Positions 57,571 through 64,000 of a stretch of 64,000 nucleotides of DNA are shown here, one piece after another. The number at the start of each line of letters is the position of its first letter. Positions within the stretch are counted from its first letter, which is position 1. The notes under the pieces were generated by a model. It made no database searches and had not been told where the DNA came from. It saw only the letters and a list, made by a program, of their open reading frames with translations. The position numbers and the translations under genes are program-made. Source of the DNA: JAGVPT01 sp964642725 (lineage in GTDB: Bacteria; Bacteroidota; Ignavibacteria; UBA10030; UBA8401); contig CAZXQG010000009.1 in assembly GCA_964642725.1 (NCBI GenBank), forward strand, positions 1 through 64,000. Direction: 5' to 3'.

Positions 57571-59547
57571 ATGGCCAAAAAAGGTCAACAGAACGGCTCG
57601 GCAAACATCACGTCCGTTCTCAAAGAATACCGTGTGTTCAAGCCGAGTGTGAAGTTCTCGAAATCGGCGACGTTAAAATCGTTCGCGCAGTACAAAAAGA
57701 TGTACAGCGAATCGATTCACTCGCCGGAAAAGTTTTGGGCTGCAATGGCAGAAGAACTTTCCTGGTACAAGAAGTGGACGAAAGTTCTCCGATGGAAACT
57801 ACCCTTCGCTGAATGGTTTGTGGGCGGAAAGATTAACGTCTCCGCGAATTGTCTGGACCGGCATTTGACGACATGGAGGAAAAACAAAGCGGCGATTATT
57901 TGGGAGGGGGAACCGGGAGATACGCGCACGCTGACCTACGCGGACCTTCATCGTGAAGTGTGCAAGTGCGCCAACGTGTTGAAGAAACTCGGCGTCGAGA
58001 AAGGCGACCGCGTTATCATCTACATGCCGATGATTCCCGAACTCCCCATAGCAATGCTCGCATGTGCGAGAATTGGAGCGACGCACAGCGTCATTTTCGG
58101 GGGGTTCAGCGCTGAGGCACTGAAAGACCGCATCAACGATGCACAGGCGAAACTTGTCGTTACTGCCGACGGAGGTTACCGGCGTGGAAGTATTATTCCG
58201 CTGAAGGCAAATATTGATGAGGCGTTGAAAGTCACGCCCTCCGTCGAGAGCGTCGTTGTTGTTAACAGAGTCGGGTTGGATGTCGGCATGATTCCAGGGC
58301 GCGATCATTGGTGGGATGGATTGATGTCCACAACATCCGCTGAGTGCGAGCCGGAGAAACTAGATTCCGAACATCCGCTATACATTCTGTATACAAGCGG
58401 TACAACCGGCAAGCCGAAAGGCGTTGTGCATTCGACCGCCGGCTATTTGCTCGGCTGTCATCTTACTATGAAATATGTTTTCGACATTAAAGATACCGAT
58501 ACATACTGGTGTACGGCCGACATCGGCTGGGTGACGGGCCACAGCTATATTGTGTACGGCCCGTTTTCGAACGGTGCAACCGTTGTGATGTACGAGGGGG
58601 CTCCGAATCATCCGGAGCCGGACCGTTTCTGGAGCATTGTCGAAAAATATAAAGTGAACGTTTTTTACACGGCACCCACGGCGATCAGAGCATTTATAAA
58701 ATGGGGAGAACAATGGCCGCTCAAGCACGACCTGAGTTCACTCCGGCTTCTCGGAACGGTAGGGGAGCCGATAAATCCTGAAGCGTGGATGTGGTACAGT
58801 AAGATTATCGGGAAGGGGAAATGCCCGATTGTCGACACGTGGTGGCAAACGGAGACCGGTTCAATTATGATTACACCTCTTCCCGGAGTGACGCCGACAA
58901 AACCGGGAACTGCAACGCTTCCGTTTTTCGGCATCCAGCCCGATGTCGTCAATAAAGAAGGGAAGTCTGTTGCAGCGAATCAAGGCGGTTATCTTGTTAT
59001 CAAAAAACCATGGCCGTCAATGATGCGTGGTGTGTATCGCGATCCGGAAAGATTTAAGAAGACGTACTGGAGCGACATTAAAGGAATGTACTTTACCGGC
59101 GACGGTGCGAGGCGCGATAAAGATGGATATTTTTGGATTATGGGCCGCGTTGACGACGTCATTAACGTTTCCGGGCACAGGCTCGGGACAATGGAAGTGG
59201 AAAGTGCTCTCGTTAGCCATCCCTATGTCGCCGAAGCAGCTGTGGTCGGCAAACCGGATGAAATAAAAGGCTCTGCCATATGCGCCTTTGTTACTTTGGA
59301 GGGGAAGCGAACGCCGTCGCCTCAATTAAAAGAAGAATTGCGGCTGCATGTAGCCAAAGAAATCGGCGCCATGGCAAAGCCTGATGACATTCGATTCACC
59401 GACGCATTGCCTAAAACACGAAGTGGGAAGATTATGCGCCGTTTATTGCGAGAAATTGCTTCAGGGGGAGCAACAACCGGCGATACGACAACGCTTGAAG
59501 ATTTTTCAGTATTGGAGAAATTGCGCCATCACGAAGACGAAGAATAA
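57571..59547 (+). CDS. acs: Acetyl-CoA synthetase
   Basis: AMP-forming synthetase that activates acetate via acetyl-AMP. 658 residues with A3 motif YTSGTTGKPKGVVH, WWQTETGS, YFTGDGARRDKDGYFWIMGRVDDVINVSGHRL, and the C-terminal acetylation-site motif PKTRSGKIMRRLLR (the lysine regulated by Pat/CobB-type enzymes in other bacteria). Length equals that of E. coli Acs (652). It has a good ribosome-binding site, GAAGGAG. Confidence 0.96.
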   Translation: MAKKGQQNGSANITSVLKEYRVFKPSVKFSKSATLKSFAQYKKMYSESIHSPEKFWAAMAEELSWYKKWTKVLRWKLPFAEWFVGGKINVSANCLDRHLTTWRKNKAAIIWEGEPGDTRTLTYADLHREVCKCANVLKKLGVEKGDRVIIYMPMIPELPIAMLACARIGATHSVIFGGFSAEALKDRINDAQAKLVVTADGGYRRGSIIPLKANIDEALKVTPSVESVVVVNRVGLDVGMIPGRDHWWDGLMSTTSAECEPEKLDSEHPLYILYTSGTTGKPKGVVHSTAGYLLGCHLTMKYVFDIKDTDTYWCTADIGWVTGHSYIVYGPFSNGATVVMYEGAPNHPEPDRFWSIVEKYKVNVFYTAPTAIRAFIKWGEQWPLKHDLSSLRLLGTVGEPINPEAWMWYSKIIGKGKCPIVDTWWQTETGSIMITPLPGVTPTKPGTATLPFFGIQPDVVNKEGKSVAANQGGYLVIKKPWPSMMRGVYRDPERFKKTYWSDIKGMYFTGDGARRDKDGYFWIMGRVDDVINVSGHRLGTMEVESALVSHPYVAEAAVVGKPDEIKGSAICAFVTLEGKRTPSPQLKEELRLHVAKEIGAMAKPDDIRFTDALPKTRSGKIMRRLLREIASGGATTGDTTTLEDFSVLEKLRHHEDEE

Positions 59548-59723
59548 AGCCGATAATCGAGCATTATTTCTTATTTGAAAATAATTCGTTGACGCAGTTT
59601 TATTGAATGCTGAGGCGCGTAATTCTCGATCACGCTTTTTCGTTAAGAAGGGATACGGGTAAGCAAAGAATCGAACCCGCCGCCCGAAGCATTTTATACA
59701 ATTTCTCTGCCTAAAATTATACT

Positions 59724-59752
59724 TGCGCCCATTTACCGACTTTGTTATATTC
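59724..59752 (+). promoter_or_regulatory. Promoter candidate for ogt
   Basis: TTGCGC (59724-59729), a 17-bp spacer and TATATT (59747-59752). The leader to the ATG at 59803 is about 45 nt. Confidence 0.55.
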
Positions 59753-59802
59753 AAACGTCCTCGGTAGAGCAGGAGAAATCACCACGTTTAACTTCACTCG
59801 GT

Positions 59803-60312
59803 ATGCCTAAAGTTTATTGCACATCATTCGACTCCAAGATTGGCCATATCTATATTGCCTCAACGGATAAAGGGGTGTGCAAGATCAGTATCCCTAAGGA
59901 ATCAAAGAAAGATTTTTTCGACTGGTTGTCCATCCATTTCGACGACGATGATGTTGTTGAAAACAAAAGCCGCAACAAGGAAGCTATCGATCAATTGAAC
60001 CGCTACTTCAACGGCAAGCTCGCAAAGTTTTCCGCCCCGGTTGATCAAATAGGTACAACGTTTCAATTGAGGGTATGGAAGGAGTTACTGCGGATTCCGT
60101 ACGGAACAACCATCACGTACAAGCAGCTTGCCCGGAGAGTCGGCGTCCCGCGCGGCTTCCGGGCAGTAGGAACAGCCAACGGAAGCAATCCGCTTCCTAT
60201 CGTTGTACCATGTCACCGCGTTGTCGGACATGACGGCTCGCTCGCCGGTTACTCAGCCGGAGTGAAGACCAAAGAATTTCTTCTGCGGCTCGAAGGCGCA
60301 ATTATTTTGTAG
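59803..60312 (+). CDS. ogt: Methylated-DNA-[protein]-cysteine S-methyltransferase
   Basis: Repairs O6-alkylguanine by suicidal transfer to its active cysteine. 169 residues with the N-terminal domain and the PCHRVVGHDGSLAGYSAG active site near residue 140. RVWKELLRIPYGTTITYKQLARRVG is the DNA-binding HTH and Arg finger. It has the single-domain Ogt length. Confidence 0.95.
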   Translation: MPKVYCTSFDSKIGHIYIASTDKGVCKISIPKESKKDFFDWLSIHFDDDDVVENKSRNKEAIDQLNRYFNGKLAKFSAPVDQIGTTFQLRVWKELLRIPYGTTITYKQLARRVGVPRGFRAVGTANGSNPLPIVVPCHRVVGHDGSLAGYSAGVKTKEFLLRLEGAIIL

Positions 60313-60369
60313 CGGAAGCTTCATCGGCACTTCTCCCCCTTTTTCTCCCCGTGCAATTCTTTGTCCCGT

Positions 60370-60398
60370 TTGCATCCATTCCGTAATTTATGTATTTT
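60370..60398 (+). promoter_or_regulatory. Promoter candidate for the UvrD-like helicase gene
   Basis: TTGCAT (60370-60375), a 17-bp spacer and TATTTT (60393-60398), with the ATG 33 bases further on at 60431. Confidence 0.5.
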
Positions 60399-60430
60399 TT
60401 TGCACACACACATTTTCGTTTTCTCTTCCT

Positions 60431-62686
60431 ATGGATTTGCTAAAGCAGCTTAATCCCGTTCAACAACAGGCGGTCTCCGTTACCGGCGGCCCTGTGATGA
60501 TTGTCGCCGGTGCGGGAAGCGGTAAAACGCGGGTGCTCACGTACCGGGTTGCTCATCTTATTGAAAATGGAATTAAGCCGTACCAAATTCTGGCGCTGAC
60601 GTTCACGAACAAAGCCGCAAAAGAAATGAAGCACCGCATCGAAGAGCTTGTTGGCGAGCAGGCGGTGAATGTGTGGGCTGGTACATTCCACTCGATCTTC
60701 GCGCGCATTCTCCGCCACGAATGCGAAGCGATCGGATTCCAGAGAAATTTTACCATTTACGACAGCGAAGACAGCCTAGGGCTCGTCAAAAATATAATGT
60801 CGTCGCTGAACATCTCCGCGCAGCAGTTCAATCCTCGTGGAATCCAGTCCCGCATCAGCGGAGCAAAAAACCACCTTGTTTCGCCGGAGCAGTATGATGA
60901 GATCGCGAAAGACCCGTTCGAGCAGCGGACGGCGCTCGTCTTCAAGGAATATCAAGAACGGCTGTTCAAGAGCAATGCTATGGATTTCGACGATTTGCTG
61001 CTAAAGCCGATCGAATTATTCCAGCGCAACGAGGGCATTCTAGAGAAATATCAATACCGTTTCCAGTATCTTCTTGTAGATGAATACCAGGACACAAACC
61101 GCGCGCAGTACGTTCTAATCAACCTGATGGCAAAACGGTTTAAGAATATTTGCGTTGTCGGCGACGACGCACAGAGCATCTATGCTTTTCGGGGAGCCGA
61201 CATCAAAAATATTTTGGATTTTGAACGAGATTACCCCGAGAGCAAAGTCTTCAGGCTGGAACAGAACTACAGGTCGACGAAGACGATTCTCGCCGCCGCG
61301 GACTCCATCATTAAGAATAATCGGAATCAAATTCATAAGACCTTGTGGACGTCCAATGCTCAAGGGGATCTGATCACGATGATCGAAGCGGAGGACGATA
61401 AAGATGAGGGGATGAAAATCGTTTCCCATATTCAAGAGCAATGCGGAAAAATGAAGTTGGACTTGAAGGACTTCGCGGTTTTATACCGGACGAATGCGCA
61501 GTCGCGGTCGTTGGAAGATGGACTGCGGAGAAACGGAATTCCATACGTCATCGTCGGCGGCGTCGAATTCTATAAACGAAAAGAAATCAAAGACGTTCTC
61601 GCCTACCTTCGTTTTATCGTCAATCCAAAAGATGGAGAAAGTCTGCGGAGGATTATCAACTTTCCGGTTCGCGGAATCGGCGACACGACCTTCGAAAAAA
61701 TACTTTATCATGCCGAGCATGGTGCTGGAGGGCCGCGGAGTCTATTCGACGCCATGAAAGACATCAATGAAGTCGGTGCAATCGGCGACCGGGCAAAAAC
61801 CGCCATTCTTCAGTTTGTGCACTTCCTTCAGAAATATATCGAGCTTAAACTGCAAATGTCTGCCAGCGAACTTGCCCGTGCGCTGGTGGATGAACTTGGC
61901 TTTCTGCGGAGCTTGAAGGAGGAAGCGACCACCGAAGCGCTCGCCCGCTGGGAGAATATTCAAGAATTGCTTTCTGCGATCACCGAATTTACGTCGCAGA
62001 CACCCGACGCTACGCTGGAGAGTTTTCTTGAAGAAGTCTCGTTGGTTTCTCCCGTCGACACCGTTGTGGACCAGCGCAACGCGATTACGTTGATGACGCT
62101 CCACTCCGCAAAAGGACTGGAATTTCCCGTTGTCTTCATCGCAGGACTAGAGGAGGGATTGTTTCCGTTGTACCAAGTTGCGCCCGAACCGGAGGAGTTG
62201 GAAGAAGAACGCCGTCTTTTTTATGTTGGCATTACCAGGGCAATGAAGAAATTATATCTTACACACACTCGCCTGCGGTACCGCTTCGGCGACGTTACCT
62301 ATCCCGTGCTTTCACGCTTCGCCGAAGAGATCGACCCATCGCTGATTTTGCATGAAACTTCCCGGCGTGTTGCCCTCCCCGTGCATCGTCATGGCGGTGC
62401 TGCGGGACAGGAGGGGAGCCATTTTTCGTTCAAAGGGGATCACGCAAAGAAGCAGCATGGTCCGATACCAACGGGGTTCGACAGAGAGAGCGAACCCGAT
62501 TATGAAAATGAATCTCAAGAAATTATGACGTTGAGGGTGGGGGCGAAGGTTGAACATGAATCATTCGGAATGGGAAAAGTCCTTCAGCTCGCCGGCACGG
62601 GAGATTCAAGCAAAGCGGTCGTGTTGTTCGACAGCGTTGGACCTAAGAATCTCATGCTCAAGTATGCAAAGCTGCGTTTGCTATGA
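60431..62686 (+). CDS. pcrA: UvrD/PcrA-type ATP-dependent DNA helicase
   Basis: 751 residues, superfamily 1A. Motif I GAGSGKTRVLTYR, Ia ALTFTNKAAKEMKHR, II VDEYQDTNRAQY, III GDDAQSIYAFRGAD, IV RLEQNYRS, V TLMTLHSAKGLEFPVVFIAGLEEGLFP, VI EERRLFYVGITRA. A Tudor-like C-terminal end (RVGAKVEHESFGMGKVLQL...VVLF) is typical of PcrA/UvrD and binds RNA polymerase in known members. It acts in nucleotide-excision repair and unwinding. The length fits. Confidence 0.95.
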   Translation: MDLLKQLNPVQQQAVSVTGGPVMIVAGAGSGKTRVLTYRVAHLIENGIKPYQILALTFTNKAAKEMKHRIEELVGEQAVNVWAGTFHSIFARILRHECEAIGFQRNFTIYDSEDSLGLVKNIMSSLNISAQQFNPRGIQSRISGAKNHLVSPEQYDEIAKDPFEQRTALVFKEYQERLFKSNAMDFDDLLLKPIELFQRNEGILEKYQYRFQYLLVDEYQDTNRAQYVLINLMAKRFKNICVVGDDAQSIYAFRGADIKNILDFERDYPESKVFRLEQNYRSTKTILAAADSIIKNNRNQIHKTLWTSNAQGDLITMIEAEDDKDEGMKIVSHIQEQCGKMKLDLKDFAVLYRTNAQSRSLEDGLRRNGIPYVIVGGVEFYKRKEIKDVLAYLRFIVNPKDGESLRRIINFPVRGIGDTTFEKILYHAEHGAGGPRSLFDAMKDINEVGAIGDRAKTAILQFVHFLQKYIELKLQMSASELARALVDELGFLRSLKEEATTEALARWENIQELLSAITEFTSQTPDATLESFLEEVSLVSPVDTVVDQRNAITLMTLHSAKGLEFPVVFIAGLEEGLFPLYQVAPEPEELEEERRLFYVGITRAMKKLYLTHTRLRYRFGDVTYPVLSRFAEEIDPSLILHETSRRVALPVHRHGGAAGQEGSHFSFKGDHAKKQHGPIPTGFDRESEPDYENESQEIMTLRVGAKVEHESFGMGKVLQLAGTGDSSKAVVLFDSVGPKNLMLKYAKLRLL

Positions 62687-62696
62687 TGACTGTCGT

Positions 62697-63122
62697 TCAA
62701 GGAGTTTCATTCATACCTTTAGAGCGGATGATCAGCATGTTGCCCCAATAGTCGCGATGGATGTAGTGCGTGATGATCGCCGTGAACTGGGCAATTGAAT
62801 CCGGCGGAAGGATGAAACAGACTTGCGTCGGTTTTCCGTTTTCAGCGTTTTTGTGGTCGAAAAAAACATCGTATTGAGTCAGTGAGTGGGGCGATTCGAG
62901 AGTGTTGTTGTCTGCCTTCACGACGCCGATAACGAAGCGTTTGTTTATCTCGTCGAATGCAAAAACGTCGGGCCGTTTGTTCTGCTGGTCGCCGTATCCA
63001 TCATTGTGCAGCGCGTCCGGATTGCGGTACCCTTCAGTATCTCTTGCGCCAATGATGGTATACTTTGCCGACAAACAGTGCTGAAGCAATTCTTCAATTA
63101 ACCGTGCTGACAGATCTTTCAT
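62697..63122 (-). CDS. Small protein of unknown function (possible PD-(D/E)XK-like)
   Basis: 141 residues from the ATG at 63122. The open frame extends to 63257, but that part overlaps the divergent CPBP-like gene. A mixed alpha/beta protein with no signal peptide. The segment RPDVFAFD, then FVIGVVKAD, has the spacing of a PD-(D/E)XK nuclease core, but the acidic residue before V-K is missing, so this is only a resemblance. It ends 10 bp from the helicase stop. Confidence 0.6.
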   Translation of the reverse strand: MKDLSARLIEELLQHCLSAKYTIIGARDTEGYRNPDALHNDGYGDQQNKRPDVFAFDEINKRFVIGVVKADNNTLESPHSLTQYDVFFDHKNAENGKPTQVCFILPPDSIAQFTAIITHYIHRDYWGNMLIIRSKGMNETP

Positions 63123-63165
63123 AATAGACAAAGTAATTTTTTCACGAACGAAATGCAAAAGCTGA

Positions 63166-63921
63166 ATGCCGATTCCTGACCCGCGAGAAGCCAGCTCGTC
63201 TCCCATCATACCGAAAATGGCCTCGCTTGCTGCCGTGGTTGCTTGCTTCGCTTTCATCGAATGGGTATCGTCGTTTCATATTCTTACAAATATTCTTCCC
63301 ATTCCATCATCGTTGTCAACCCCGCTCGCGTGGCTTTTTGAGCATCATGTCTGGCAGTTTGCCATCGCCATGACGGCCATTACCATTCTTTCACGAGGAC
63401 ATTTGTGGAGTTACGGAATCAATTCATCCGATATCCGGCTGTCAATGTCTATTCTTCTGAAGTTTTATGCCGTGGCATTTATCACGATGATCGGGTTTGT
63501 AGTAACGCCGCTGCTGGTATCGGGAAGTCTGCCGGGATATTTTGCCCGGATGGGGAGGATCGACGTGATCGCATGGATTCTCTTTCAATGGATGGCGACG
63601 GCCGTCGCGGATGAAATTTTATTCCATGGATTGTTCCAAACGCTTTTGTTGAAATATTGGCGGGAAAAATTTGTGATACGATCAGTTGAAATTCCGGTAG
63701 TCGTTCTTTTCACCAGTGTCGCATTTGCAGCCGGCAGAACGAATGTTCCCGTGTACGGAGGATATGCTGTGGAATATGTTCTTGCGCTGTTGATGGGCTT
63801 GTACGGCGGATTGGTGTATTACCGCACACGAAGCCTGGTCACTCCGATGCTTTCGCAAGCGTTTTTCTACGGACTTCCGTTTGTTATTCGATTTGCCTAC
63901 GTTGCTTTTATGGCGAGATAA
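63166..63921 (+). CDS. CPBP-like intramembrane protein with altered catalytic motif
   Basis: 251 residues (an internal ATG at 63217 would give 234), about six to eight hydrophobic helices. The segment VADEILFHGLFQTLL corresponds to the CPBP/CAAX-protease motif EExxFRG: the first Glu is Asp and the Arg is His. The second motif, normally FxxxH, reads FAAGRTN without His. The fold is probably kept, but proteolytic activity is doubtful. Divergent from the small unknown gene. Confidence 0.7.
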   Translation: MPIPDPREASSSPIIPKMASLAAVVACFAFIEWVSSFHILTNILPIPSSLSTPLAWLFEHHVWQFAIAMTAITILSRGHLWSYGINSSDIRLSMSILLKFYAVAFITMIGFVVTPLLVSGSLPGYFARMGRIDVIAWILFQWMATAVADEILFHGLFQTLLLKYWREKFVIRSVEIPVVVLFTSVAFAAGRTNVPVYGGYAVEYVLALLMGLYGGLVYYRTRSLVTPMLSQAFFYGLPFVIRFAYVAFMAR

Positions 63922-64000
63922 TTCTTTTTTGTGTAACGATGGGTGCTGTTACGTTACCGGCTATTGGTTGAAGCTGTGTTGAGGATCCTTTCATAGTGGC

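Noticed and set aside
59640..59710. tRNA-like GGTTCGATTC on the minus strand
   Set aside because: The flanking bases do not form a T-stem or acceptor stem, and no anticodon arm can be built.
63933..63957. GTAACG/CGTTAC hairpin after the CPBP-like gene
   Set aside because: A short 6-bp stem without a U-run; it resembles the MITE end only weakly.

Overview
The window looks like a chromosome segment from a free-living Gram-negative bacterium of the Bacteroidetes/Chlorobi (FCB) group, most likely an Ignavibacteria- or Kapabacteria-like lineage. The signs are two PorV/PorQ-type outer-membrane proteins, a secreted repeat protein with a FlgD-like/type IX C-terminal domain, futalosine-route menaquinone genes, NADH dehydrogenase subunits, moderate GC, and gene starts that often lack a Shine-Dalgarno sequence. 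This placement is inference; no rRNA, tRNA, CRISPR array or complete transposon was found.

Layout. 1-2982: dapA (cut by the window edge), lysC and an endonuclease III. 3079-5805: two heptosyltransferase-like GT9 genes and a periplasmic thioredoxin-like protein. 5860-16165 (minus): a tightly coupled surface-glycan and secretion run made of GT9, GT4, a deacetylase-like protein, a Wzx-type flippase, GT4, two PorV-like proteins, a BNR-repeat protein and a lipoprotein preceded by an attenuator-like leader. 16338-17276: an M50 protease. 17686-20782: the least familiar locus. A secreted protein with six tandem 17-residue repeats diverges from an 8-TM membrane protein, a possible overlapping single-TM protein and a degenerate NtrC-like AAA+/Fis regulator. 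20836-29455 (minus): a second glycan operon with three GT2s, a flippase-like protein, a deacetylase, a MurG-like transferase, a PHP hydrolase and a DUF1207-like protein, mostly joined by 4-bp overlaps.

29567-40067 (plus): uridine kinase, a duplicated membrane protein, a BNR-repeat protein, an M16 peptidase, an alanine-type aminotransferase, nuoG-nuoH-nuoI and a ComM/YifB ATPase. 40155-43546 (minus): a small secreted protein and a PAS histidine kinase/NtrC response-regulator pair. 43872-53323: a menaquinone island holding ubiE/menG, mqnD, an orphan ABC six-TM protein, mqnC, a TIR-like (PF10137-type) protein, a fused mqnE-mqnA, and ubiD, ubiX and ubiA homologues. 53923-64000 (plus): isocitrate/isopropylmalate-type dehydrogenase, a metallo-hydrolase, dusB, a LysE exporter, acs, ogt, a UvrD/PcrA helicase, a small minus-strand unknown and a CPBP-like membrane protein.

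Between genes there are two unrelated families of small inverted-repeat elements. One has 17-bp ends and perfect 8-bp target duplications (two copies). The other is a 75-bp palindromic-end unit (three copies). Fourteen promoter candidates of the form TTGNNN-17 bp-TANNNT can be placed. They resolve several start codons and suggest some leaderless mRNAs.
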